Source: Anaerolineae bacterium (GTDB lineage Bacteria; Chloroflexota; Anaerolineae; Aggregatilineales; Phototrophicaceae). Taken from it: DNA of 64,000 nucleotides. The notes beneath the pieces were generated by a model. The model ran no database searches, was not told the origin of the DNA, and was given only the letters and a program-made list of their open reading frames with translations. The stretch is taken from NCBI GenBank assembly GCA_020849765.1, contig JADLAY010000025.1, forward strand, positions 33,008-97,007, read 5' to 3'. The position numbers and the translations under genes are program-made. Positions 7,304 through 16,059 of this stretch are shown piece after piece; position 1 is the first letter of the stretch; each line of letters starts with the position of its first letter.

Positions 7304-9250
7304 TCACTCAGGTTGGAGATCGAGCAGCACCGCGCCCGCCTGGGCAAAATCGCCGACCGCGTAGTGGACGCCCGCCACGACGCCATCATACGGCGCTTTG
7401 ATGCGGTGCTCCATCTTCATGGCTTCCATGATCAAGAGCACGTCGCCCGCCGCCACGCGCTGCCCGTCAGTGACCTGAACCGCGATCACGTTGCCGGGCA
7501 TTGGCGCGCGCAGCGATCCTTCGGCCTGCGCCTGACCGCCGCCCGCAGGCAGTGGGTCGATCCAGCGCAGTGCCCACGATGCGCCCTCGCTGCCGACCCA
7601 CCAGCAGCACCCACGATCGTGCGCCAGGCCGACCCGGCGGCGATGACCATCGACAATCAACGTCATTTCGCCGCCACTCAATGCGATCAGGCGCGCCTCG
7701 TGTGACAAATCGCCGATCTCGACGGTGTAGCCATCGTCGCCGCGCGGCGTCAGCCGGACGACCGTTTCGGCCTCGCCGTGGGCAAACGTGTGCGTGATCG
7801 GGCGGTAGGGGTTGTTGCGGAAATGCGCGCCGCCTTTGGCCGTGGTTTCGGCCAGTGCCGCCGCCATCCAGGCCCAATCCGGCGGAGGCACATCGGCGAG
7901 CAGTTCGGGATGGCGCTCGATGAAGCCGGTGTCGATGTCGCCCGCAGCGAAGTCCGGGTCGGCCAGCAGCCGCCGTAAGAAAGCGAGGTTGCTGCGCAGC
8001 CCGAACAGCCGGATCTGCGCCAGCGCGAAGTCGAGACGGCGGATCGCCTCGGCGCGCGTCGCCCCGTGCGCGATCGCCTTGGCCAGCGTCGGGTCGTAGA
8101 ACGGGCCGATCGTGTCGCCGCCGCGGATGCCGCTGTCGATCACGAGTGAACCGTCGAGCCGCGACGAGGCGCTAGCGGGCGCTTCCCAGCACAGCACATC
8201 GCCGGTCACAGGCAGGAAGTCGTGGGCCGGGTCTTCGGCATAGAGGCGCACTTCGATGGCGTGCCCGCTCGGCGTGACCGACTCCGGCAGGCTGCCGCCG
8301 TCGGCGATCGCCAACTGCAAGCGCACGAGGTCGATCCCGGTGGCGAGTTCGGTCACGGGGTGCTCGACCTGGAGCCGCGTATTGACTTCCAGGAAGTAGA
8401 ACTGTTTGGCTTCGTCCAGGATGAATTCGACCGTCCCGGCGTTGACGTAGCCGATCGCCTGGCCGATGGCGACGGCGGCCTCGCTCATGCGCGCGCGCAA
8501 TGCATCGTCCAGCGCGGGCGACGGCGTCTCCTCGACGATCTTCTGGTGGCGGCGCTGCAGGCTGCACTCGCGCTCGCCGAGCGCGATCACGCGGCCGTGG
8601 CTGTCGCCGAAGATCTGGATCTCGACGTGACGTGGGCGCGCGATCCGCTTTTCGAGCATGAGCGTGGCATCGCCGAACGCCTGCATCGCTTCACGCCGTG
8701 CGGCGGCCAGCGCATCCACCATCGCTTCGGCGCGGTCGACCTCACGCATGCCTTTGCCACCGCCGCCCGCGCTCGCCTTGATCATGACCGGGTAGCCGAT
8801 GGCGTTTGCGGCGGCGATCAGGCGTGCATCGCTCTGATCTGCACCATCATAGCCAGGCACGACCGGCACACCGGCCCCCTGCGCAATGCGCTTGGCCTCG
8901 ATCTTGCTGCCCATCTGCGCGATCACGTCGGCGGGCGGCCCGACGAAGATCAGCCCGGCGGCGCTGACGACGCGCGCGAACTCGGCGTTCTCGGCCAGGA
9001 AGCCGTAACCCGGATGGACGGCGTCGGCGCCCGCCCGCTGCGCCGCGGCGATGATCCGCTCGACGTGCAGGTAGCTCTCCGGCGCGGGGCCAGGCCCGAC
9101 GCGCACGGCCTCGTCCGCCAGCTCAACGTGCAGGGCGTTCGCGTCGGCGTCGCTGTAGATGGCGACCGTCGCGATGCCCAGCTCGCGGCACGTCCGTATG
9201 ATGCGGCAGGCGATCTCCCCGCGGTTGGCGATCAGCAGCTTGCGGATCAT
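7304..9250 (-). CDS. Acyl-CoA carboxylase biotin-carboxylase/biotin-carrier subunit (methylcrotonyl-CoA type likely)
   Basis: 648 residues, the normal size for an MCC/PCC alpha subunit. The biotin carboxylase N-domain opens IANRGEIACRIIRT. The ATP-grasp glycine loop GGGGKGM is at 162-168, with catalytic-region residues in EVNTRLQVEHPVTE (288-301). The C-terminal biotinyl domain carries EAMKMEH, with biotinylated Lys612. It carboxylates biotin with ATP and bicarbonate for transfer to an acyl-CoA. It lies 7 bases after an enoyl-CoA hydratase stop, so translation is probably coupled. The neighbouring hydratase and branched-chain dehydrogenase suggest 3-methylcrotonyl-CoA (leucine pathway). Propionyl- or acetyl-CoA remain possible because the beta subunit is not in the window. 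Confidence 0.93.
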   Translation of the reverse strand: MIRKLLIANRGEIACRIIRTCRELGIATVAIYSDADANALHVELADEAVRVGPGPAPESYLHVERIIAAAQRAGADAVHPGYGFLAENAEFARVVSAAGLIFVGPPADVIAQMGSKIEAKRIAQGAGVPVVPGYDGADQSDARLIAAANAIGYPVMIKASAGGGGKGMREVDRAEAMVDALAAARREAMQAFGDATLMLEKRIARPRHVEIQIFGDSHGRVIALGERECSLQRRHQKIVEETPSPALDDALRARMSEAAVAIGQAIGYVNAGTVEFILDEAKQFYFLEVNTRLQVEHPVTELATGIDLVRLQLAIADGGSLPESVTPSGHAIEVRLYAEDPAHDFLPVTGDVLCWEAPASASSRLDGSLVIDSGIRGGDTIGPFYDPTLAKAIAHGATRAEAIRRLDFALAQIRLFGLRSNLAFLRRLLADPDFAAGDIDTGFIERHPELLADVPPPDWAWMAAALAETTAKGGAHFRNNPYRPITHTFAHGEAETVVRLTPRGDDGYTVEIGDLSHEARLIALSGGEMTLIVDGHRRRVGLAHDRGCCWWVGSEGASWALRWIDPLPAGGGQAQAEGSLRAPMPGNVIAVQVTDGQRVAAGDVLLIMEAMKMEHRIKAPYDGVVAGVHYAVGDFAQAGAVLLDLQPE

Positions 9251-9257
9251 CGGCGGC

Positions 9258-10046
9258 TCACTCCGCCCAGCGGGCCGGGCGCCGCTGCATGAAGGCGAGC
9301 ATGCCCTCCTGGGCCTCGTCGCCCACGCGCAGGCGGTTGAGCAGTTCGGCGCGGCTCTCGCGCGTCTCGTCGAGCGTCTTTTCGGCCACGTCGAAGATCA
9401 TCTTCTTGCATTCGCGCACAGCGTCCGGCGCGCAGTGGCGGATCTCTTCCTTCAGCCCTTCCAGGCGCAGGTCGAGTCCATCCGGCGGCAGCGCCTCGTG
9501 GACGATGCCGTAATCTCTGGCTGCGACACCGTCGAAACGGCTGCCGGTCAGCATCAACTGGCGCGCGCGAGACAGGCCGACGCGCCGGATGACGTAGGGC
9601 GAGATGACGGCGGGCACCAGCCCCAGGCGCACCTCCGGCAGGCCGAGCCTGGCCTCGGTGCTGGCGATGGCGACGTCCGTCACGCAGACCAGCCCGAAGC
9701 CGCCGCCGAGCGCCGCGCCCTCGATCACGGCAATCGTGATCAGCGGCGCCTGGTTGATCGTGCGCAGCATCGTATCCAGCCGCGCCGTCCGTGCGACCTG
9801 CTCGGCAGCGCTCATGTCGACGGCCGCGCGCAGCTCGGCGAAATCGCCGCCCGCGCAGAAGGTGCCGTCCGCGCCGCGCAGCACGACCGCGCGGATGTCA
9901 TCGCGTTCGCGCAGCGCTCCGAAAACCGTGATTAAGTCCTCGACCATGCGGTGACTCATCGCATTGCGCACTTCAGGGCGGTTGAGTGTGATTTGCGCAA
10001 ATGGGGGCTCAAGGTTTACTTTTAGTGTGGCAAAGTCCGGTTGCAT
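9258..10046 (-). CDS. Enoyl-CoA hydratase/isomerase family protein (methylglutaconyl-CoA hydratase candidate)
   Basis: 262 residues with the crotonase fold signatures: the CoA-binding start LNRPEVRNAMSHRMVEDL, the oxyanion-hole segment GTFCAGGDFAEL, and EGAALGGGFGLVCVTDVAIAS followed by EVRLGLVPAVISPYVI. The family hydrates or isomerises enoyl-CoA thioesters in the cytoplasm. It is the first gene of the minus-strand pair and precedes the carboxylase subunit. In leucine catabolism the carboxylase product 3-methylglutaconyl-CoA is hydrated by such an enzyme (LiuC), which fits this pairing. Substrate choice cannot be read from the residues alone. The ATG has GGGAA upstream. Confidence 0.88.
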   Translation of the reverse strand: MQPDFATLKVNLEPPFAQITLNRPEVRNAMSHRMVEDLITVFGALRERDDIRAVVLRGADGTFCAGGDFAELRAAVDMSAAEQVARTARLDTMLRTINQAPLITIAVIEGAALGGGFGLVCVTDVAIASTEARLGLPEVRLGLVPAVISPYVIRRVGLSRARQLMLTGSRFDGVAARDYGIVHEALPPDGLDLRLEGLKEEIRHCAPDAVRECKKMIFDVAEKTLDETRESRAELLNRLRVGDEAQEGMLAFMQRRPARWAE

Positions 10047-10298
10047 ATAAAATTCCCGTACATTTTCACCGAAATTTAGGCATGCGTAATGCGAGTCCGG
10101 TGTATTGTACAGACAAGAGTTAGTAATGGAAAAGTGATGTCATGAAACTGCTCACCCCATTATTCAGAAAAAGCGTCCCTAAGACTGGACTGAAAACTAA
10201 GCAGCCTTCTTCCCCGTCTTCGCCAGTCCGCACCGCACGCACCACCTATACACCCTGCCACCTGCACATCAACAGTCAACTGGATAGGAGAACGCCTT
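10047..10298. promoter_or_regulatory. Divergent promoter region between carboxylase/hydratase and dehydrogenase genes
   Basis: 252 bases, AT-rich near 10045-10075, separate two head-to-head catabolic transcription units. No clear operator repeat or strong -35/-10 pair was found by eye. A shared regulator acting here is an inference from the layout. Confidence 0.4.
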
Positions 10299-11339
10299 AT
10301 GGCGGTTAATTCGACGCTGCGCCCCGCCATGCGCCTGGCCGAGTCGACGCTGCGCGAGATGTACTGGTTCATGCTCCTTAGCCGGAGGCTGGACGAACGT
10401 GCCTGGGCTATCCACCGGCAGGGGCGTATCGCCTTTCACATCAGCGCCATCGGCCAGGAGGCGACGCAGGTGGCGGCAGCCTTCGCCATCAACCGCGGCG
10501 TCGATTACGTCGCGCCCTACTATCGCGATCTCGCGTTGATGCTGGCGCTGGGAATGCCGCCGGAAGATTTCATGCTCAGCCTGTTCGGCAAGCATGACAT
10601 CAGCAGCGGCGGGCGCCAGATGCCGTTCCATTGGAGCTACAAGAATCTGAATGTCATCAGCGGGTCGGCGGTCGTCACGACGCAGGTGCCCCAGGCGGCA
10701 GGCCTGGCCTTCGCTATCCAGTACCGCCAGCGCTGTGGGATGGTCGACCCGGCGGATGCGACGCAGCCGCGGTTGGCGCTGACCTGCCTCGGCGAAGGAT
10801 CGACCAGCCAGGGCGAGTGGCACGAGGGCATGAACTGGGCCGGTGTTCACAAGCTGCCCATGATCTGCCTGGTGCAGAACAACATGTACGCCATTTCGGA
10901 GAAGACAGATCAGCAGATGGCCGTCGCCAACGTGGCCGACCGCGCCAGTGCTTACGGCGTGCCCGGCGTCGTCGTCGATGGCAACGACGTGCTGGCCGTC
11001 TACGACGCGATGGCGGCGGCGGTCGAGCGTGCCTATAACGGCGACGGCGCGACGCTGCTCGAAGCCAAGATGTACCGCATAACGCCGCATTCGAGCGATG
11101 ACGACGACCGCACCTACCGTTCGCGCGAAGAGGTCGAGCAGTGGAAGGCCAGAGACGCTATCCCGCGCTTCAAGCAGTATCTGATCGGCGAGGGCATCCT
11201 GAGCCAGGCCGACGCGGACGCCTACGACGCCCGCGCCCGCGCCGAGGTCGACCGCGCGCAGCAGGTTGCGGACTCTGCGCCGATGCCCGCGCCCGAAGAA
11301 GCGCTCGGCGATCTCTACGCGCCATCCGACGCGGATTAG
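10299..11339 (+). CDS. bkdA1: 2-oxoisovalerate (branched-chain) dehydrogenase E1 alpha subunit
   Basis: 346 residues with the thiamine-diphosphate-dependent E1 alpha signature: GEGSTSQGEWHEGMNWAG from residue 165, ending the TPP motif at QNN (193-195). The E1 phosphorylation-loop-like region RITPHSSDDDDRTYR is kept. With E1 beta it decarboxylates branched-chain 2-oxoacids and passes the acyl group to the lipoyl domain of E2. The start is set by AGGAG about 9 bases upstream of the ATG. It leads the set E1alpha-E1beta-E2. Pyruvate or acetoin dehydrogenase E1 is similar; the branched-chain choice rests on sequence style and the neighbouring leucine-type genes. No E3 gene is nearby. Confidence 0.9.
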   Translation: MAVNSTLRPAMRLAESTLREMYWFMLLSRRLDERAWAIHRQGRIAFHISAIGQEATQVAAAFAINRGVDYVAPYYRDLALMLALGMPPEDFMLSLFGKHDISSGGRQMPFHWSYKNLNVISGSAVVTTQVPQAAGLAFAIQYRQRCGMVDPADATQPRLALTCLGEGSTSQGEWHEGMNWAGVHKLPMICLVQNNMYAISEKTDQQMAVANVADRASAYGVPGVVVDGNDVLAVYDAMAAAVERAYNGDGATLLEAKMYRITPHSSDDDDRTYRSREEVEQWKARDAIPRFKQYLIGEGILSQADADAYDARARAEVDRAQQVADSAPMPAPEEALGDLYAPSDAD

Positions 11340-11419
11340 CCCCGGCCAGCTATGCCGGTGTGCTCAAATGTTATTGTGCTAATCCGCTAATGTACTAATT
11401 TGCTTCATTAGGAGTCCCC

Positions 11420-12403
11420 ATGCCCGAAATCACGCTGATAGAAGCGCTGCGACAAGCCATGGATGAAGAACTGGCGCGCGATCCGCGGGTGTTCATCGTC
11501 GGCGAGGACGTCGGCCAACGCGGCGGCGTCTTCCGTGCCACGCAGGGCTTGTACGAAAAATATGGCGAAACGCGGCTGATCGATTCGCCGCTGGCCGAGC
11601 TTTCGATCATGGCTGTCGGCATCGGCGCCGCCATGGCCGATCTGCGCCCGATCTGTGAGATCCAGTTTGCCGACTTCATCTACCCGGCCTTCAACCAGAT
11701 CGTCAACGAAGGCTCGCGCATGTATTACCGCTCGAACGGCGCCTGGTGCGTGCCGATGGTGATCCGCGTGCCCTACGGCGGCGGCATCGGCGGCGGCCTC
11801 TATCACAGCCAGAGCATCGAGGCGTATTTCTCGCACGTGCCGGGGCTGAAGATCGTCGTGCCGAGCACGCCGCACGACGCCAAAGGCCTGCTCAAGAGCG
11901 CCGTGCGCGATCCGAACCCGGTCATGGTGCTGGAGCCGAAGAAGGGCTATCGCGCCATCACAGGCGAAATCCCGGACGGTGAATACACCGTGCCGATTGG
12001 CCCGGCGCGCATCGCCCGCGAGGGACGCGACATCAGCGTCTTCGCCTATGGCATGATGGCCTACTACGCCGCGCAGGCCGCCGAGACGGTCGCCCAGGAG
12101 GGCATCGACGCCGAGGTGGTCGATCTGCGCACACTGCTTCCGCTCGACAAAGACGCGATCGTCAACTCGGTCAAGAAGACCGGCAAGGCGCTGATCGTCC
12201 ACGAGGACACGCTGACGATGGGCTATGGCGCGGAAGTTGCCGCCGTCATCGCCAACGATGGCTTTGAATATCTCGACGGGCCTGTGCGCCGCCTGACCGG
12301 CCCCGATGTGCCGGGCGTGCCCTTCAGCCACGGGATGCAGGATTTCTTCATGCCCAACCCGGACACGATCGCGGCGGCCATCCGCGACCTGATGGGGTAT
12401 TGA
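11420..12403 (+). CDS. bkdA2: 2-oxoisovalerate (branched-chain) dehydrogenase E1 beta subunit
   Basis: 327 residues, the full E1 beta length. The pyrimidine-binding domain begins ITLIEALRQAMDEELARDP and has the hallmark VFIVGEDVGQRGGVF. It continues with DSPLAELSIMAVGIGAAM and the C-terminal transketolase domain (LRTLLPLDKDAIVNSVKKTGKALIVHED). It forms the alpha2beta2 E1 with the product of the gene 80 bases upstream. The ATG follows TAGGAG at a good distance. In order and spacing it belongs to one transcript with E1 alpha and, beyond a 131-base repeat-bearing gap, E2. Confidence 0.92.
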   Translation: MPEITLIEALRQAMDEELARDPRVFIVGEDVGQRGGVFRATQGLYEKYGETRLIDSPLAELSIMAVGIGAAMADLRPICEIQFADFIYPAFNQIVNEGSRMYYRSNGAWCVPMVIRVPYGGGIGGGLYHSQSIEAYFSHVPGLKIVVPSTPHDAKGLLKSAVRDPNPVMVLEPKKGYRAITGEIPDGEYTVPIGPARIAREGRDISVFAYGMMAYYAAQAAETVAQEGIDAEVVDLRTLLPLDKDAIVNSVKKTGKALIVHEDTLTMGYGAEVAAVIANDGFEYLDGPVRRLTGPDVPGVPFSHGMQDFFMPNPDTIAAAIRDLMGY

Positions 12404-12428
12404 TTGTGGGTGTACGGTCGAGATGGCC

Positions 12429-12488
12429 GGACGACGCAGGCGTCGTCCCTAGGAAACGGAATATGTAGGGACGCCCCACGGGGCGTCC
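12429..12488. repeat. Two dispersed palindromes of the GTAGGGAC family
   Basis: GGACGACGC faces GCGTCGTCC at 12429-12448, and GTAGGGACGCCCC faces GGGGCGTCC at 12465-12488. Both share the family's outer GGAC/GTCC bases but have different cores. They lie between the E1 beta stop and the E2 ribosome-binding site and could be transcribed as hairpins in the mRNA. Confidence 0.75.
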
Positions 12489-12534
12489 GCCATGATTGCC
12501 CGCGGCAGTCTGGCACGACGATAAGGAGCACGTG

Positions 12535-13902
12535 ATGCCGACCAACATCCTGATGCCGCAGTTGGGCGAAAGCGTCGTCGAAGGCACCGTCAGCCGCTGG
12601 CTCAAGCAGATCGGCGATCCGGTCGACGCCTTCGAGCCGCTGCTCGAAGTCAGCACCGACAAGGTCGAGACGGAGATCCCCGCGCCTGTCGCCGGGGTGT
12701 TGCTTTCGATCCAGGTCGAGGCGGGGAAGACGGTCGCCAAGGGCACCGTCCTCGGCGTGATCGGCGCGGCGGACGAAGCGCTCCCCGAGGCCGAGGCCGC
12801 TGGGCATGGCGACGTGACTCAGCCGATGCGCGCGACGCAGGAGACGCCGGTGGCAAGCCCGGCAGCGCCGACGCCCAGCGGCAATGGCGGCTGGCACGTG
12901 ACGCCGGTCGTCGCCCGCATGGCCGCCGAGCACGCCCTCGATCTGGCACAGATTCAGGGCAGCGGCCACGGTGGGCGCGTGACCAAGAAGGACGTCGAAG
13001 CCTACCTGGAGACGCGTGAGGCCCCGGCCAGCGCCGCCAGCGCGCCATCTTTCGCGGTCGATGCTGAGGCGCCTGCGCCGTGGGAGACACCCGGCAGCGG
13101 CGATCTGTTCAAGCCGACCGATGCGCCGCCCGCGCGGTCGACGCCTGCGACAAAGCCATCCGCACCTGTGGTCACATCACAGCCGCTCGCACCGGCGCCG
13201 ACCACAAGCGTCAATACTGCGGAAGGCGAGTTGGTGGGCCTGTCGCTCATGCGCAAGGGCATCGCCGAGCACATGGTCATGAGCAAGCTGCACACCGCGC
13301 CGCACGTGACGACCGTGTTCGAGGTCGATCTTTCGGCGGTGCTCGCTCATCAGGCCGAAAACAAGGACGCCTTCGCCCGCCAGGGCGTGGGGCTGACGCT
13401 GACGGCCTATTTCGTCGCCGCGTCGGTGACGGCGCTGCGCGCGACGCCCTACATCAATGCTGAGTGGCGCGACGAGGGCATCTTCCTGCACGAGCGCATT
13501 CACATCGGCCTGGCCGTCGCGCTCGACGAGGGCCTGATCGTGCCCGTGCTCCGCAACGCGCAGGATCTCAACCTGCTCGGCATCGCCCGCGGCATCAACG
13601 ACCTGGCGGCGCGCGCACGCAGCAAGAAGCTGAGCGCCGACGAGACGCGCGGCGGCACCTTCACCCTCAGCAATCACGGCGTCAGCGGCAGCCTGATCGC
13701 CACGCCGATCATCAACCAGCCGCAGACCGGCATCCTCGGCGTCGGCCTGATGGAGCAGCGCGTCAAAGTCATCGACGGCATGATCGCGATCCGGCCCTGC
13801 GCTTACGTCTCGCTGACGTTCGATCACCGTGTGACGGATGGCGCGACCGGCGACCGCTTCATGCAAATTCTGAAAGGAAAGCTTGAAGCCTGGGAAGATT
13901 GA
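12535..13902 (+). CDS. bkdB: Branched-chain 2-oxoacid dehydrogenase E2 (dihydrolipoamide acyltransferase)
   Basis: 455 residues from the ATG at 12535, chosen for AAGGAG upstream and because the lipoyl domain begins at once. Domains: one lipoyl domain (1-78; lipoylated Lys43 in STDKVETE); a flexible Ala/Pro/Thr linker; a peripheral-subunit-binding domain (about 120-155, VTPVVARMAAEHALDL to GRVTKKDVEAYL); a second long linker; and the catalytic acyltransferase domain ending with the active-site motif DHRVTDGATG. It accepts the acyl group from E1 and makes branched-chain acyl-CoA. The single lipoyl domain suits BCKDH or 2-oxoglutarate-type E2. It is the third gene of the set. Confidence 0.92.
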   Translation: MPTNILMPQLGESVVEGTVSRWLKQIGDPVDAFEPLLEVSTDKVETEIPAPVAGVLLSIQVEAGKTVAKGTVLGVIGAADEALPEAEAAGHGDVTQPMRATQETPVASPAAPTPSGNGGWHVTPVVARMAAEHALDLAQIQGSGHGGRVTKKDVEAYLETREAPASAASAPSFAVDAEAPAPWETPGSGDLFKPTDAPPARSTPATKPSAPVVTSQPLAPAPTTSVNTAEGELVGLSLMRKGIAEHMVMSKLHTAPHVTTVFEVDLSAVLAHQAENKDAFARQGVGLTLTAYFVAASVTALRATPYINAEWRDEGIFLHERIHIGLAVALDEGLIVPVLRNAQDLNLLGIARGINDLAARARSKKLSADETRGGTFTLSNHGVSGSLIATPIINQPQTGILGVGLMEQRVKVIDGMIAIRPCAYVSLTFDHRVTDGATGDRFMQILKGKLEAWED

Positions 13903-13946
13903 CGTCTATCTAACGTTCGGTTGAGATGGCTCTTACGTTCGAGCGC

Positions 13947-13960
13947 TATACTGCTACAAT
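13947..13960 (+). promoter_or_regulatory. Candidate -10 region for the HEAT-repeat gene
   Basis: TATACT (13947-13952) and TACAAT (13955-13960) are two overlapping -10-like hexamers 42-55 bases upstream of the GTG start at 14002. No good -35 at 17 bases was found (TTGAGA lies 20 bases off). Confidence 0.35.
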
Positions 13961-14001
13961 CTTCCCCTGTATCGTAAAGTCAATGTTCAAGGATTGTCCC
14001 C

Positions 14002-14805
14002 GTGATCGATAACTACATCACCAACTTGCAGCACGCCGACCCGGAAGTGCGCTATGAAGCTGCGCAGGAACTGGGCAAGCTGGGTGATGCGCGCGCCGTC
14101 GACGCGCTCGTCGCCGTGCTGCTCGACGCGGACGACAAGGTTCAGTATGCCGCGGTCTCCAGTCTGCTCAAGATCGGCGATTCGCGCGCCGCTGAGCCGT
14201 TGATCGCCAGCCTGATCGACAACCTGGAGAGCCGCGTTTGGGGCTTGATGAAGCTCAACATCGGCATGCGCCTGCGCCACGGCCTGCTCGATCTGCTGCC
14301 GCGTGGCGACAACATGCTGCTGGCCAAGCTGCATATGGCGCTCGGCGATGCGCCGCTCGACGCGCACCAGCGCGCTTTCTTCACGCGCGCCCTGGGCCGT
14401 GCGGGCGACCGCGCCGAGATCGAGCCGCTCATGTCGACACTGCGCCACGCCTCGGACGATGTGCGCGTGGCGGCGGTCGAAGCGCTCGGCTGGATCGGCG
14501 ACGCCGGTGTCTCCGGCATGCTGCTCACGCTGCTGCACGACCGCAACGATCAGGTGCGTGAGGTGTCCGTCGAAGCGCTCGGTCGCCTGGGCGATCCGCG
14601 TGCGGTCGACCGGATCATCGCCATGCTCGACGATCGTTCGGAGTGGGTGCGGCGTGCCGCTGCCGTGGCGCTCGGTGCCCTCGGCGACCAGCGCGCGCTC
14701 GATCCGCTCGGACGCGCTCTGCACGACGAGAACGAGATGGTGCAGGACGCCGCCTTCGAGGCGATCAAGCAGCTCAGCACGGATCACTACACGACCGTGC
14801 TCTAG
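14002..14805 (+). CDS. HEAT-repeat (PBS-lyase-like) protein
   Basis: 267 residues starting at GTG. Almost the whole chain is built of 31-residue helical pairs with the HEAT/PBS-lyase pattern: DPEVRYEAAQELGKLGDARAV near the start, then DDVRVAAVEALGWIGDAGV, DQVREVSVEALGRLGDPRAV and EWVRRAAAVALGALGDQRAL, about eight repeats in all. No catalytic domain, signal peptide or membrane segment is present, so it is a cytoplasmic scaffold or protein-protein interaction module. It follows the E2 gene by 99 bases with its own -10-like hexamers and ends at a strong terminator, so it is probably a monocistronic unit. The partner is unknown. Confidence 0.85.
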   Translation: MIDNYITNLQHADPEVRYEAAQELGKLGDARAVDALVAVLLDADDKVQYAAVSSLLKIGDSRAAEPLIASLIDNLESRVWGLMKLNIGMRLRHGLLDLLPRGDNMLLAKLHMALGDAPLDAHQRAFFTRALGRAGDRAEIEPLMSTLRHASDDVRVAAVEALGWIGDAGVSGMLLTLLHDRNDQVREVSVEALGRLGDPRAVDRIIAMLDDRSEWVRRAAAVALGALGDQRALDPLGRALHDENEMVQDAAFEAIKQLSTDHYTTVL

Positions 14806-14830
14806 GCATCCGCACACAAAAGAATCATGC

Positions 14831-14862
14831 AAGGCCCGGACGATCATCCGGGCCTTTTTGTT
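14831..14862 (+). terminator. Intrinsic terminator after the HEAT-repeat gene
   Basis: AAGGCCCGGA (14831-14840) pairs with TCCGGGCCTT (14847-14856) around CGATCA and runs into TTTTTGTT. It lies 26 bases beyond the stop codon. Confidence 0.9.
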
Positions 14863-15019
14863 GCGAAGGGAGGATGGATGATGCGAGTGGACGAGGCAGG
14901 CTTCGACTCTACGAGTGCGGATCGATAAATCATAGACGCGCGCGGTACGGGCGGATACATCCCAAAGAGTTAGATGAGAGGTGATCATAGTTCTTTATGA
15001 ACCTTTGTTGCCCTTTTTG

Positions 15020-15115
15020 CCCTCACCCTAAATCCCTCTCCCTCATGGAGAGGGACTTTCAGAACTGAATTTTCTCCCCTTCTCCCTCAGGGAGAAGGGG
15101 CTGGGGGTTGAGGGT
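15020..15115. repeat. CCCTCTCC-type dispersed repeat (long form)
   Basis: It reads CCCTCACCCTAAATCCCTCTCC, then a first hairpin (CCCTCTCC/GGAGAGGG), a spacer, and a second hairpin (CCCCTTCTCCC/GGGAGAAGGGG), ending GGGTTGAGGG. It is nearly identical to 19661-19753, so two close copies lie 4.6 kb apart. Confidence 0.85.
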
Positions 15116-15199
15116 AGGCAGCGGCGGAACTGAATTATGACCACGCCTGAGTTAAATAAGTCAAACTAATATGACCAAAGAATGAATTCGAACCTTTGC

Positions 15200-15205
15200 T
15201 ATAAT
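15200..15205 (+). promoter_or_regulatory. Candidate -10 hexamer TATAAT
   Basis: A perfect sigma-70 -10 sequence upstream of the DUF1905 gene. No convincing -35 was found 16-18 bases upstream. Confidence 0.4.
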
Positions 15206-15288
15206 CAGGTTGCGTCGTAGGCTACACATGACCCATTCCCCACTGCCCGGTTATGTCGCGACGCAGCGCAATAGGTTGGTGAGGAACT

Positions 15289-15846
15289 ATGTCGACAATC
15301 TGTTTTGAAACCAAGCTGTCTCAAATCAACTCGTGGACGATTCTCAGATTACCTGAGAGTGCCTCCGCGGAGCTTCCGTCAAGAGGTATGACAATGGTTG
15401 CAGGGACGATGAATGATGTTCCCTTCAAAGCCGTGCTCGAACCGGATGGAAGGTGGTCACCTGGGCAAAGCTCAAGCCATTGGTTCCGGCCTGATGACAA
15501 GCTGCTCGCTGCCGCTGGCGTCAGGGCAGGGGATGTGGTCCAGGTTTCGCTGGAGCCGACCAAAGAATGGATCGAGCCGGAAGTCCCTGAAGATCTACGA
15601 GCAGCTTTGGCAACGTCTCCAGACGCCGAGGCCCTCTGGCAGGATATTACCCCACTTGCCCGCTGGGATTGGATTCGCTGGATACGTGCCGTCAAAACCC
15701 CGGAGACCCGCCAAAAGCATATCGAAGTTGCGCTCGACAAACTCAACAAAGGCATGAGACGCCCCTGCTGCTTCAACCGCAATCTCTGTAGTGAACCGTA
15801 CGTTTCGCATAATTGGGCGCTGCTCGAGCCGGAGCAAGTGACGTAA
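15289..15846 (+). CDS. DUF1905 / YdeI (OmpD-associated-like) family protein
   Basis: 185 residues. The first half matches the DUF1905 beta-barrel pattern: FETKLSQINSWTILRLPESASAELPSRG, then a GTMNDVPFKAVLEPDGRW stretch and DKLLAAAGVRAGDVVQVSLEP. The second half carries the YdeI-type helical domain (EVPEDLRAALATSPDAEALWQDITPLARWDWIRWIRAVKTPETRQKHIEVALDKL), broken here only for description. The two domains are often found together in soluble bacterial proteins of unknown biochemical role. A Cys pair (RRPCCFNRNLC) near the C-terminus is notable. It is a stand-alone gene with a -10 hexamer upstream. Confidence 0.8.
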   Translation: MSTICFETKLSQINSWTILRLPESASAELPSRGMTMVAGTMNDVPFKAVLEPDGRWSPGQSSSHWFRPDDKLLAAAGVRAGDVVQVSLEPTKEWIEPEVPEDLRAALATSPDAEALWQDITPLARWDWIRWIRAVKTPETRQKHIEVALDKLNKGMRRPCCFNRNLCSEPYVSHNWALLEPEQVT

Positions 15847-16018
15847 AAGACGTTGTGGAAGCATGTCTGTGTGAAAGCTGGAGTGCGACCGCTCAGGCCT
15901 GCACACGGCGATGTGTTGCTCCGCCTCCTGGTGTCCGTTGCCCACCCATTCGCCGCTCTCGCCTCGCGAATCTCTTATTGCGTCATATCTTTGCATCTCC
16001 CCATGCCGTAAGCGTGTG

Positions 16019-16024
16019 TATAAT
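16019..16024 (+). promoter_or_regulatory. Candidate -10 hexamer TATAAT before the lipoprotein gene
   Basis: A perfect TATAAT 36 bases upstream of the ATG at 16060. TTGCAT at 15991-15996 is too distant (22 bases) for a standard spacer. Confidence 0.45.
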
Positions 16025-16059
16025 GGCCCTGTATTCATCACACAGCTGACGACGTTTTC

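Larger units (their letters stand above)
14863..15288. other. Gene-free stretch with repeats and a -10 hexamer
   Basis: A 426-base intergenic region with no supported gene. A decayed GTACGGGCGGGATATATCCC-like palindrome is visible near 14944-14963. A CCCTCTCC-type repeat occupies 15020-15115. A perfect TATAAT at 15200-15205 lies 84 bases before the next start. Confidence 0.6.
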
